Below, in pieces: positions 6,883 through 14,329 of a DNA stretch of 18,296 nt. Position 1 is the stretch's first letter, and the number at the start of each line of letters is the position of its first letter. Position numbers and translations under genes: made by a program. The notes under the pieces were generated by a model. It saw only the letters and a program-made list of their open reading frames with translations, had not been told where the DNA came from and did no database searches. The DNA comes from AP-16 sp036395835 (GTDB lineage: Bacteria > Pseudomonadota > Alphaproteobacteria > Rhizobiales > Xanthobacteraceae), in NCBI GenBank assembly GCA_036395835.1, contig DASWCW010000078.1:1-18296 (forward strand). The letters run 5' to 3'.

Positions 6883-7035
6883 CCCCACCCGGCTCGCTGC
6901 GCTCGCCACCCTCCCCTGTCGGGGAGGGATGCCCCACCCGGCTCGCTGCGCTCGCCACCCTCCCCTGTCGGGGGAGGGATGCCCCACCCGCCTCCTCGCT
7001 TCGCGAGGAGCCACCCTCCCCTGGCGGGGAGGGAT
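6883..7035 (+). repeat. Three tandem copies of the palindromic repeat
   Basis: Three head-to-tail units start at 6883, 6932 and 6982, each CCCCACCC, a hairpin, then ACCCTCCCC/GGGGAGGG and GAT. The first two are nearly identical and carry a shorter first palindrome (GGCTCGCTGCGCTCGCC). The third carries the longer CCTCCTCGC/GCGAGGAG hairpin of the left copy, in the opposite orientation to it. The array ends 2 bp before the guaB stop codon. Confidence 0.9.
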
Positions 7036-7037
7036 TG

Positions 7038-8531
7038 TTAGCCCGGAGATTGATAGTTCGGGCTCTCGCGCGTGATCGTCACGTCGTGCACGTGACTCTC
7101 GCGCAGGCCCGCACCGGAAATCCGCACGAACTGCGCCTTGGCGTGAAACTCGGAAATGGTCTTCGCGCCGACATAGCCCATGGCGGCGCGCAGGCCGCCG
7201 GCGAGCTGGTGCAGCACGTTCGCGGCCGTGCCCTTGTAGGGCACCTGGCCCTCGACGCCTTCCGGCACGAGCTTGAGAAGGTCCTTGATGTCCTGCTGGA
7301 AATAGCGGTCGGCGGAGCCGCGCGCCATGGCGCCGACCGAACCCATGCCGCGATAGGTCTTGTAGGAGCGGCCCTGATAGAGAAACACCTCGCCCGGCGC
7401 CTCGTCGGTCCCGGCGAGCAGCGAGCCGATCATGCCGCAGTCGGCGCCCGCGGCGAGCGCCTTGGCGAGATCACCGGAATATTTGATGCCGCCGTCGGCG
7501 ATCACCGGAGTGTCGGTCGCGCGCGCGACCGCGACCGTATCCATGATCGCGGTGAGCTGCGGCACCCCGACCCCGGCCACGATGCGCGTGGTGCAGATCG
7601 AGCCCGGGCCGATGCCGATCTTGATGGCGTCGGCTCCAGCGCCGATCAGCGCCTTGGCGCCCTCGGAGGTTGCGACATTGCCGGCCACCACTTGCACGGC
7701 GTTCGAGAGCCGCTTGATGCGATCGACGGCCTGGAGCACGCGCTGGGAGTGGCCGTGCGCGGTGTCGACCACGATGAGGTCGACGCCCGCCGCGATCAGG
7801 CGCTCGGTGCGGACAAATCCGGCCTCGCCCACGGTCGTTGCCGCGGCCACGCGCAGCCGCCCCTGCTCGTCCTTGCAGGCGTGGGGATTGGCCACCGCCT
7901 TCTCGATATCCTTGACCGTGATGAGGCCGACGCAGCGATATTGCGCGTCGACGACGATGAGCTTCTCGATCCGATGCTGATGCAGCAGGCGCTTGGCTTC
8001 CTCCTGGCCGACGCTTTCGCGCACCGTGACGAGGCCGTCCGTGGTCATGAGCTCCGCGACCTGCTCGCGCGGATCGTTGGCGAAACGCACGTCGCGGTTG
8101 GTCAGAATGCCGACCAGCTTGCCGGGCGAGCCCTCGGCGCTGCGCTCCACCACCGGAATGCCGGAAATGCCGTGGCTCTTCATCAGGCCGAGCGCTTCGG
8201 CGAGCGTCGCGTCGGGATGAATGGTGACCGGATTGACCACCATGCCGGACTCGAATTTCTTCACCTGCCGCACCTGCGCGGCCTGGTCCTCCGGGTCGAG
8301 ATTGCGATGCAGGACGCCGAGCCCGCCGGCTTGCGCCATGGCGATCGCCATGCGGGCCTCGGTCACGGTGTCCATGGCCGAGGCGACGATCGGAATATTC
8401 AACGCGATGCTGCGCGTGATCCGCGAGCGGATGTCGACGTCGGAGGGCAGCACGTCGGACAGCCCCGGCTGCAGCAACACGTCGTCGAAGGTGAGCGCTT
8501 CGCGCGGGCTTCCGTCGATTTTTGCCGCCAT
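7038..8531 (-). CDS. guaB: Inosine-5'-monophosphate dehydrogenase
   Basis: A 497-residue GuaB, the normal length. It oxidises IMP to XMP with NAD+, the rate-limiting step of GMP synthesis, in the cytoplasm. LTFDDVLLQP (13-22) opens the TIM barrel. Two CBS domains lie at about 100-155 and 160-215. IKIGIGPGSICTTR (303-316) contains the catalytic Cys313, and the later YRGMGSVGAMARGSADRY belongs to the mobile region that follows the active site. The frame stays open upstream to 9164, but the ATG at 8531 is preceded by AAGGAG seven bases away and matches the family N-terminus (MAAKIDGSPREALTFDDV). The gene ends next to the palindromic repeat array, which may act as its 3' end structure. Confidence 0.97.
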   Translation of the reverse strand: MAAKIDGSPREALTFDDVLLQPGLSDVLPSDVDIRSRITRSIALNIPIVASAMDTVTEARMAIAMAQAGGLGVLHRNLDPEDQAAQVRQVKKFESGMVVNPVTIHPDATLAEALGLMKSHGISGIPVVERSAEGSPGKLVGILTNRDVRFANDPREQVAELMTTDGLVTVRESVGQEEAKRLLHQHRIEKLIVVDAQYRCVGLITVKDIEKAVANPHACKDEQGRLRVAAATTVGEAGFVRTERLIAAGVDLIVVDTAHGHSQRVLQAVDRIKRLSNAVQVVAGNVATSEGAKALIGAGADAIKIGIGPGSICTTRIVAGVGVPQLTAIMDTVAVARATDTPVIADGGIKYSGDLAKALAAGADCGMIGSLLAGTDEAPGEVFLYQGRSYKTYRGMGSVGAMARGSADRYFQQDIKDLLKLVPEGVEGQVPYKGTAANVLHQLAGGLRAAMGYVGAKTISEFHAKAQFVRISGAGLRESHVHDVTITRESPNYQSPG

Positions 8532-8726
8532 TGCCAAGCTCCTTGGGTCGCGGGACCGCGGGAATGCAGACCTGCATCGGCCGGCTCGAAAGCCGGACCG
8601 GCGGTCGAGCACCTCCGGTGCGGAGTTGGCGCCGGTCGATAGCACGGCTAGGGCGCGATTCCTAGGGCGCGGGGTCCGCGAATCCCAGGTGTGTCGTATC
8701 CGCGGCACGGTGTGGGCCTCACGCTC

Positions 8727-8785
8727 GGCTCGTTTGCTCGCTGACGCTCGCAACGAGCCACCCTCTCCCGCAAGGGGAGAGGGTG
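8727..8785. repeat. Palindromic double hairpin upstream of guaB
   Basis: Two hairpins of the same general design as the copies around the DUF559 gene: GGCTCGTT pairs with AACGAGCC (8727-8734 with 8752-8759), then ACCCTCTCCC/GGGAGAGGGT around GCAA (8760-8769 with 8775-8784). The sequence is a diverged variant (CTCTCCC instead of CTCCCC). It lies between guaB and the Pmp3-like gene. Confidence 0.8.
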
Positions 8786-8803
8786 CCCGAGCCAGCATCC
8801 CGC

Positions 8804-9052
8804 TCAGCGCGAATAGCCCGGCGGCGGACCGTGGCGCTCGATCGCATCGACGATCGCGCGATGCCTGCGGTCCTCGCGCTTCATGTGCACGGCGATGATG
8901 GCGTGAAGCGAGGGAACGATCAGCAAAATGTGAAAGACGAGACCGAAGATCAGGCACGGGACGATCAGCACGAGGTTGAGCACCGCCGAGAACGGCTGCC
9001 CGTTGAGCAGGAGCCCGAGCGGCGGCAACAGTGCGGCGAGGAGGTAGATCAT
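8804..9052 (-). CDS. Small membrane protein, Pmp3/YqaE (UPF0057)-like
   Basis: An 82-residue protein with a hydrophobic hairpin: MIYLLAALLPPLGLLLNGQ, where the P-P-L-G motif is characteristic of the Pmp3/YqaE family, then a long hydrophobic stretch to about residue 54. A charged cytoplasmic-looking tail (MKREDRRHRAIVDAIERHG) extends beyond the roughly 52-residue core of the family. Eukaryotic Pmp3 affects membrane potential; the bacterial role is unclear. I chose the ATG at 9052 over an upstream TTG at 9115 because the family starts there. It is transcribed divergently from the MFS gene with 123 bp between them. Confidence 0.72.
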   Translation of the reverse strand: MIYLLAALLPPLGLLLNGQPFSAVLNLVLIVPCLIFGLVFHILLIVPSLHAIIAVHMKREDRRHRAIVDAIERHGPPPGYSR

Positions 9053-9175
9053 GGGGATGTCCGCCGGCCTTTGAATGCCGCTGCCTGATATGTAGACTCT
9101 CGATCCGCTCCGCAACCGCGGCGCCCGGCCGGACCGGGCGGCCGGTCGGCCCGTCCTCGAACACCCCTCCCCTCG

Positions 9176-10594
9176 ATGCGCCGTGACCGTCTGGTGGCTC
9201 TCATCGTGGCGGTCGCCTTGTTCATGGAGAATCTGGATTCCACCGTGATCGCCACGTCATTGCCGGCGATCGCCGCCGATATCAGCACCAGCCCATTGGC
9301 GCTCAAGCTGGCGGTCACCTCGTATCTGCTTTCGCTCGCGGTGTTCATCCCGATGAGCGGCTGGACCGCCGACCGGTTCGGCGGGCGCACCGTGTTCCGA
9401 GCCGCGATCGTCGTGTTCGTGCTGGGCTCGATCGGCTGCGCCGCATCCTCTTCGCTGACGGATTTCGTGGTCGCGCGCATCGTGCAGGGGATGGGCGGGG
9501 CGATGATGACGCCGGTCGGCCGCCTGGTGCTGATCCGCTCGGTCGACAAGCGAGCGCTGATCGACGCCATGGCCTGGGTCTCGATGCCGGCCTTGATCGG
9601 GCCGGTCATGGGGCCCCCGCTTGGCGGCTTCATCACCACCTACGCGTCGTGGCATTGGATTTTTCTTATCAACGTGCCGATGGGGCTCCTCGGCGTTCTG
9701 CTTGCCACGCGTTACATCGAGGACGTGCGGGTTGCGACCAACGATCGGTTCGACCTGCTCGGCATGGTGCTCGCCGGCACCGGCATTGCCGGGATGGCGT
9801 TCGGCCTCTCGGTCGCCGGGCTCAATTATCTGCCGGGATGGGCCGTTGTGGGGCTCATCATCGGCGGCGCGGGCTGCTTTGCCGGCTATCTCGTCCACGC
9901 GCGGCGGGTTGCCGCTCCGGTGCTCGATTTCTCGCTGCTCGCGCTGCCGACCTTCCGGGCGAGCTTCATCGGCGGATTCCTGTTCCGCGTCGGGGTCGGC
10001 GCCCTGCCATTCCTGCTCCCGCTCTTACTGCAGCTCGGCTTCAAGCTCAATCCGTTCGAATCCGGGCTGATCACGTTTTCGGCCGCGCTCGGCGCGCTGA
10101 CCATGAAGGCTGCCGCCGCGACCATCCTCAAGCGCTTCGGCTTTCGCTCCGTGCTGATCGTCAACGCGCTCGTGAGCGCGCTGTTCATCGCCGCCTGCGC
10201 CGGCTTTTCGCCCGGCGTGCCATTCTGGCTGATCATTGCGGTTCTGCTCGTCGGCGGCTTCTTCCGTTCGCTGCAGTTCACCAGCATCAACGCCATGGCC
10301 TATGCGGAGGTCAGGCCCGAGCGCATGAGCCGGGCGACCTCGCTCGCGGCGGCCGGGCAGCAGCTCTCGCTCTCGACCGGGGTCGCGCTCGGGGCCGCGG
10401 TGGTCGAGATCGTGGTGCAGTGGAAATCGGTGCCGACGATCGGGGCCGGGGATTTTCCGCCGGCCTTCCTGGTGGTCGCGGCGATCTCCGGCGCATCGGC
10501 CCTGCTGTTCTGGCAGCTCCCGGCCGATGCCGGAGCCGAGCTCGCGGGCGGCGCCTCGCTGCCGGCAACGCGCGGCGATCAGCCGCCGCGATGA
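9176..10594 (+). CDS. MFS transporter, DHA2 family, MdtD-like
   Basis: A 472-residue major facilitator protein, close in length to E. coli MdtD. It shows LDSTVIATSLPAI (21-33, motif C/D1-like of the DHA2 family), GWTADRFGGRTVF (62-74, motif A), a VARIVQGMGGAMMTPVGRL stretch (motif B-like, about 99-117) and YASWHWIFLINVPMG (156-170). About 13-14 hydrophobic segments span the rest. It is an inner-membrane proton-coupled drug or metabolite exporter by family; the substrate cannot be told. No ribosome binding site precedes the ATG (the upstream bases are C-rich), so translation may be leaderless. Its 3' end overlaps that of rlmE by 16 bp on the opposite strand. Confidence 0.93.
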   Translation: MRRDRLVALIVAVALFMENLDSTVIATSLPAIAADISTSPLALKLAVTSYLLSLAVFIPMSGWTADRFGGRTVFRAAIVVFVLGSIGCAASSSLTDFVVARIVQGMGGAMMTPVGRLVLIRSVDKRALIDAMAWVSMPALIGPVMGPPLGGFITTYASWHWIFLINVPMGLLGVLLATRYIEDVRVATNDRFDLLGMVLAGTGIAGMAFGLSVAGLNYLPGWAVVGLIIGGAGCFAGYLVHARRVAAPVLDFSLLALPTFRASFIGGFLFRVGVGALPFLLPLLLQLGFKLNPFESGLITFSAALGALTMKAAAATILKRFGFRSVLIVNALVSALFIAACAGFSPGVPFWLIIAVLLVGGFFRSLQFTSINAMAYAEVRPERMSRATSLAAAGQQLSLSTGVALGAAVVEIVVQWKSVPTIGAGDFPPAFLVVAAISGASALLFWQLPADAGAELAGGASLPATRGDQPPR

Positions 10595-11250
10595 CGGAAT
10601 CCTGTAGCGAGCAGATAGAGCTCGGCGGATTCCGCACGGCTTGCCGCCGGCTTGACGTGCCTGACGGTTTCGAAATCGCGCTTGAGGCCCGCGAGCAGCG
10701 AGGCCTCGGTGCCGCCTTGAAACACCTTGCACAGAAAGGCGCCGCCCGGCGCCAAGATCTCGCGGGCGAATTCCGCGGCGGCTTCCGCGAGCGCCATGAT
10801 CTTCAGATGATCGGTGCGGCGATGGCCCGTCGCGTTCGCGGCCATGTCGGACAGCAGGACGTCGGCCGGCCCGCCGAGCATGGCTTTCAGCCGGTCCGGC
10901 GCCTGCGCGTCGAGAAAGTCGAGCGCAAGGAACTCGACGCCCGCGATCGGCTCCATCTCCAGCACGTCGATCGCGACGACGCGCCCCCTGCCCTCGGCGG
11001 CGCCGACACGCTTGGCCGCAACCTGGCTCCAGCCGCCGGGCGCGGCGCCGAGGTCGACGACGCGCGCCCCGGGCTTGAGCAGATGATGCTTGGCATCGAT
11101 CTCGGCGAGCTTGAAGGCGGCGCGGGAGCGCAGGCCTTCGCGCTGGGCGCGCGCCACATAGGGATCGTTGAGCTGACGCTCGAGCCAGCGTTTCGAGGAA
11201 ACCGAGCGGCCCTTGCCGGTCTTGACGCGGGCCTTGAGCGGGCGCGCCAT
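10579..11250 (-). CDS. rlmE: 23S rRNA (uridine-2552 2'-O)-methyltransferase
   Basis: A 223-residue RlmE/FtsJ. It methylates the 2'-O of U2552 in the ribosomal A loop using S-adenosylmethionine, a late step in 50S maturation. SSKRWLERQLNDPYVARA and RSRAAFKL carry the substrate-side region and the first catalytic Lys; VVDLGAAPGGWSQVA is the SAM-binding motif; LLSDMAANATGHRRTDH carries the catalytic Asp; GGAFLCKVFQGG the second Lys; and SRAESAELYLLATG the Glu, completing the K-D-K-E tetrad. The start is uncertain: the ATG at 11250 or the ATG at 11271, which would overlap the upstream phosphatase gene by 11 bp. Neither has a clear ribosome binding site, and a hairpin lies here. It is cotranscribed with the phosphatase gene. 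Confidence 0.94.
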   Translation of the reverse strand: MARPLKARVKTGKGRSVSSKRWLERQLNDPYVARAQREGLRSRAAFKLAEIDAKHHLLKPGARVVDLGAAPGGWSQVAAKRVGAAEGRGRVVAIDVLEMEPIAGVEFLALDFLDAQAPDRLKAMLGGPADVLLSDMAANATGHRRTDHLKIMALAEAAAEFAREILAPGGAFLCKVFQGGTEASLLAGLKRDFETVRHVKPAASRAESAELYLLATGFRHRGG

Positions 11251-11260
11251 CGCTCGCGCA

Positions 11261-12397
11261 TCATTCCCCATCGCGCTCGCGCGATGGGGACCCCGGGACG
11301 ACGGGGACAGGCTCGCGGCCCCACACGCCATCCTCGCGCATGAGCTGCACCAAAATGCCCTCGCGCAGGCCGCGATCGGCGACGCGCAGGCGCTTGCACG
11401 GGAACGCGCGCCGGATCGCCTCGAGGATGGCACAGCCGGCGAGCACGAGGTCGGCGCGCTCGGAGCCGATGCACGGATTCGCCACGCGCTCGGCGTAGCT
11501 CAGCGCCACCAGGTGCTCGAGCACGCGCGAGATCTCGGCATCGGTCATCCAGCAGCCGTCGACATAGCGTCGCTCGTAGCGCGGCAGCCGCAGATGCACG
11601 CCGGCAATCGTCGTCACCGTCCCGGAGGTGCCGAGCAAATGTGCGGCTTCGAGGCGAAGACCGGCGCCGTGCGCGGCCGCGAACGCGTCGACGTGGCGCG
11701 CGGCCTCGACGACCATGGCCTCGTAGAGCGCGGGCTCGACGTCGATGCCGCCGTGGCGCTCGGCCAGCGTGACCACGCCGACCGGCAGCGAAGCCCAGCC
11801 GCGAATCTCCGGGACCGGCGGTCCGCCGCCGTTCCACCGGCTGCGCCCCAGGCGGACGAGCTCGGAGGAGCCGCCGCCGATGTCGAACAGGATGGCGTCC
11901 TCCGCCTCCGGATCGAGCAGCGGCGTGCAGCCGCTGGCGGCAAGCTCGGCCTCGGTGGCGCGATCGATCACTTCGAGCTCGATCCCGACCTCGGCTGTGA
12001 CGCGAGCCAAGAATTCCGGGCCGTTCTCGGCGGCGCGGCAGGCTTCGGTCGCGATCAGGCGGGCGCGCGTCACCTCGCGGTTGCGCATCTTGTCGCGGCA
12101 GACCGCGAGCGCCTCGAGCGCGCGGGCGATCGCCGGCTCGCTCAACCGGCCGCTCGCCAGGACCCCCTCGCCCAGGCGGATGATGCGGGAAAATGCATCG
12201 ATGACGCGGAAACCGTCGCGGGTCGGTCGCGCGACCAGCAGCCGGCAATTGTTGGTGCCGAGGTCGAGCGCCGCATACGTCGGCCCGCGATAGGTGCGCT
12301 CAGCCGCAGAGCGCGGCCATCGCCGACCCCGCGAGCGCCGCCATGGCGCGCCGCGCGCAGGGTCGAGGCCGGAGCTCGCCCGGGCCTCGTCTCGCAT
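11261..12397 (-). CDS. Ppx/GppA family phosphatase
   Basis: A 378-residue protein of the exopolyphosphatase / guanosine pentaphosphate phosphohydrolase family (ASKHA fold). YAALDLGTNNCRLLVA (41-56) is the phosphate-1 motif, RIIRLGEGV (71-79) and ATEACRAAEN (116-125) follow, and FDIGGGSSELVRLG (171-184) is the second phosphate-binding motif. A basic 40-residue N-terminal extension precedes the domain. The length matches the short Ppx/GppA proteins, not the two-domain forms. The ATG at 12397 has AGGAAGG six bases upstream and is preferred over a TTG at 12469. It heads an operon with rlmE, a common rhizobial arrangement. Family members hydrolyse polyphosphate or pppGpp, linking it to the stringent response; which substrate is used here is unknown. 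Confidence 0.92.
   Translation of the reverse strand: MRDEARASSGLDPARGAPWRRSRGRRWPRSAAERTYRGPTYAALDLGTNNCRLLVARPTRDGFRVIDAFSRIIRLGEGVLASGRLSEPAIARALEALAVCRDKMRNREVTRARLIATEACRAAENGPEFLARVTAEVGIELEVIDRATEAELAASGCTPLLDPEAEDAILFDIGGGSSELVRLGRSRWNGGGPPVPEIRGWASLPVGVVTLAERHGGIDVEPALYEAMVVEAARHVDAFAAAHGAGLRLEAAHLLGTSGTVTTIAGVHLRLPRYERRYVDGCWMTDAEISRVLEHLVALSYAERVANPCIGSERADLVLAGCAILEAIRRAFPCKRLRVADRGLREGILVQLMREDGVWGREPVPVVPGSPSRERDGE
11266..11289 (-). promoter_or_regulatory. Hairpin at the phosphatase/rlmE junction
   Basis: A perfect 9-bp stem (CCCCATCGC at 11266-11274 with GCGATGGGG at 11281-11289, loop GCTCGC) lies over the end of the phosphatase gene and the alternative rlmE ATG at 11271. It could limit rlmE translation or set mRNA processing; no T-run follows, so it is not a standard terminator. 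In this GC-rich sequence chance stems occur. Confidence 0.33.
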
Positions 12398-12634
12398 TCG
12401 AAACCTTCCTGCCGCGCCGGAGCCCCTCGGCTCCACGGCCGGCCGCGATTGCGTATCGATATCGGGCAAATCTTAAGGAGCGCGGCGGGTCGGCGCAACC
12501 ACGGCGGGCCTCGAGCCGCGCCCGCGTCCCCCCAGCCAAGCGAGTGCAGACCCGCCGCGGCGGAAGCCGGGACGGCAGAGCGGTTTGTCGGCTATGGTTT
12601 CGCCGCAAACGGCCGCGGTTTCCGCCCAACGCCC

Positions 12635-13666
12635 ATGGATCTGTCCTACGCCGCCAATCTCGAGGATTACCACCTCGCCCGCGCCTTCGAAGGCCAGGCG
12701 AGCGGGTTCTATATCGATGTCGGCGCCGGACACCCGGTCGCCGACAACGTCTCGTGCTGGTTCTATCTCAGGGGCTGGCGTGGGCTGGTGGTCGAGCCGC
12801 AGCGCCGGCTCGTCGAGCTTTACCCCCTGGTGCGTCCCCGCGACATCGCGGTGCCAAAACTCCTGGGCCGCGCCGCGGGCGAGGTCGATTTCCACGTCGT
12901 CGAGCGCCTCAACGGGTTTTCCAGCATCTTTCCCGAGCACGCGCGCAACGCTCGGAAATTCGGCGCGGGATTTCACACCTGCCGGATGCCGATGACGACG
13001 CTTTCCGCGATTTGCGAGGAGCATGGCGTCGGACCCATCGATTTTCTCAAGATCGACGTCGAGGGCGCCGAAGGCGACGTGCTCGCCGGCGGCGATTTTC
13101 GCCGCTTTCGCCCCCGCGTCGTGCTGCTCGAAGCGCTCGCCCCCGGCACCATGGCGGAGAATTTCGCCGAATGGGAACCCTTCCTGCTCGACCAGGGCTA
13201 CGTCTTCGTGCTGTTCGACGGGCTCAACCGGTTCTACGTGGCGCGCGAGGACGCAGCGCTGATCGCGCGCTTTCCCAAAGAGGCCGCGCCCTGGCTCGTG
13301 GTCCCCCACCTCGGCCACACCAACCGCGCCCCGGACCGGACCGACCATCCGGACCATGCATTCGCCCGGGCGCTGGTCGCGGGTTTCCTGGCCAGGCTGC
13401 CGCGGCTCGACTCGGAGCTGCTGCTCGCCTTCATCCTCGACGAGAGCCAGACAGAGCTTCGTCGCGAGCCGGATGCGTCCGATCGCGCAGCCGCGATCGC
13501 ACGCCTGTTCCCGGTGGACAAACACCCGGACGGCGTGCCTGGCCCGACCGGGATCGACGCGGCGAACGTGCGGGAGCTCTACGCCAAGCTGATGGAGACC
13601 GATCAATTCCGGATCATGCTCGGGCGCATCGCCGCGAGCTACGACGGCGGACAGATCTTGGACTGA
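12635..13666 (+). CDS. FkbM family methyltransferase
   Basis: A 343-residue SAM-dependent methyltransferase. GFYIDVGAGHPVADN (24-38) is motif I, LVVEPQ (51-56) is the acidic strand-2 motif, and GPIDFLKIDVEGAEGDVL (133-150) is the signature of the FkbM family; VVLLEALAPG follows. FkbM-type enzymes O-methylate sugars, glycans or small molecules, so a cell-surface polysaccharide target is plausible. Residues about 230-343 form an additional C-terminal region without a motif I recognise. The same frame is open back to 11213 across the phosphatase gene, but that part is antisense to real genes; the ATG at 12635 begins the protein-like sequence (MDLSYAANLEDYHL). The ribosome binding site is weak. 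A ParB-like gene follows after 20 bp. Confidence 0.9.
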   Translation: MDLSYAANLEDYHLARAFEGQASGFYIDVGAGHPVADNVSCWFYLRGWRGLVVEPQRRLVELYPLVRPRDIAVPKLLGRAAGEVDFHVVERLNGFSSIFPEHARNARKFGAGFHTCRMPMTTLSAICEEHGVGPIDFLKIDVEGAEGDVLAGGDFRRFRPRVVLLEALAPGTMAENFAEWEPFLLDQGYVFVLFDGLNRFYVAREDAALIARFPKEAAPWLVVPHLGHTNRAPDRTDHPDHAFARALVAGFLARLPRLDSELLLAFILDESQTELRREPDASDRAAAIARLFPVDKHPDGVPGPTGIDAANVRELYAKLMETDQFRIMLGRIAASYDGGQILD

Positions 13667-13686
13667 AACCGAACGCGGAGGCATCC

Positions 13687-14313
13687 ATGGTTACCGTACG
13701 CGAGCCCACCCTCCATCCGGTTCCGATCGAGGACCTGCGCCCCACGCAAATCACCGTGGGCATGCGCGAGGTGGAGGAGAAGCGCCAGCGCTGGCGCGAC
13801 TACAAGGGAAAGAAGAAGAGCGAATTTTTGGGCAAGCACATGATCCCGGTCATCCTCGGGCCGAAGGAACGGCCCTACGTCATCGATCATCATCACCTCT
13901 CCCGCGCGCTGCTCGACGAGGGCGTCAAGGACGTGCTGATCACCGTGGTGGCGGATCTCAGGGCGCTCGAGCCCGACGCGTTTTGGGTTGTGCTCGACCA
14001 TCGCGGCTGGGTGCATCCCTACGACGAGGACGGCCAGCGTCGCGGTTTCCGCGCCATTCCCAAATCGGTGGGCGATCTGCTCGACGATCCGTTCCGCAGT
14101 CTCGCCGGCGAGCTCCGGCGGGAGGGCGGCTTTGCCAAGGAGACGACGCCGTTCAGCGAATTTCTGTGGGCCGATTTCCTGCGCCGCCGGATGGACCGAA
14201 AGGCGGTGCAGAAGGATTTCGCGAAGGCGATGGAGAAGGCCCTGGGCTTGGCCAAGAGCCAGGAGGCGCATTACCTTCCGGGCTGGTGCGGGCCGGCAAC
14301 GAACAGCGCGTGA
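13687..14313 (+). CDS. ParB-like (ParBc_2-type) protein
   Basis: A 208-residue protein matching the 'putative ParB-like nuclease' family rather than chromosomal ParB. HPVPIEDLRPTQITVGMREVE (10-30) is the ParB-type N-terminal strand and box, and YVIDHHHLSRALLDEG (64-79) replaces the G-E-R-R box with the D-H-H-H of this family. No partition-type HTH is seen. ParB/Srx-fold proteins bind nucleotides; some act as CTPases, kinases or nucleases, but the activity of this subgroup is not known to me. The ATG at 13687 has GGAGG six bases upstream. It lies 20 bp after the FkbM gene and 16 bp before the SGNH hydrolase gene, so a three-gene operon is likely. Confidence 0.88.
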   Translation: MVTVREPTLHPVPIEDLRPTQITVGMREVEEKRQRWRDYKGKKKSEFLGKHMIPVILGPKERPYVIDHHHLSRALLDEGVKDVLITVVADLRALEPDAFWVVLDHRGWVHPYDEDGQRRGFRAIPKSVGDLLDDPFRSLAGELRREGGFAKETTPFSEFLWADFLRRRMDRKAVQKDFAKAMEKALGLAKSQEAHYLPGWCGPATNSA

Positions 14314-14329
14314 GCGGACGGAGGCGGCA

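Noticed and set aside
6883..7035. CRISPR array
   Set aside because: The repeats are palindromic units placed directly head to tail without unique spacers.
6798..8642. 614-codon open frame on the + strand, antisense to guaB
   Set aside because: It is the mirror of guaB codon bias (rich in Arg, His, Asp, Ala) with no motif; guaB is certain on the other strand.
8532..9164. N-terminal extension of the guaB frame
   Set aside because: It translates palindromic repeat and intergenic sequence and crosses the Pmp3-like gene; a strong ribosome binding site marks the ATG at 8531.
9649..11343. 564-codon open frame on the + strand overlapping the MFS and rlmE genes
   Set aside because: Arg/Ala-rich shadow in another frame of a clear transporter and antisense to rlmE.
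11213..12634. N-terminal extension of the FkbM frame across rlmE and the phosphatase gene
   Set aside because: The sequence is antisense to two well-identified genes, and protein-like sequence begins only at the ATG at 12635.
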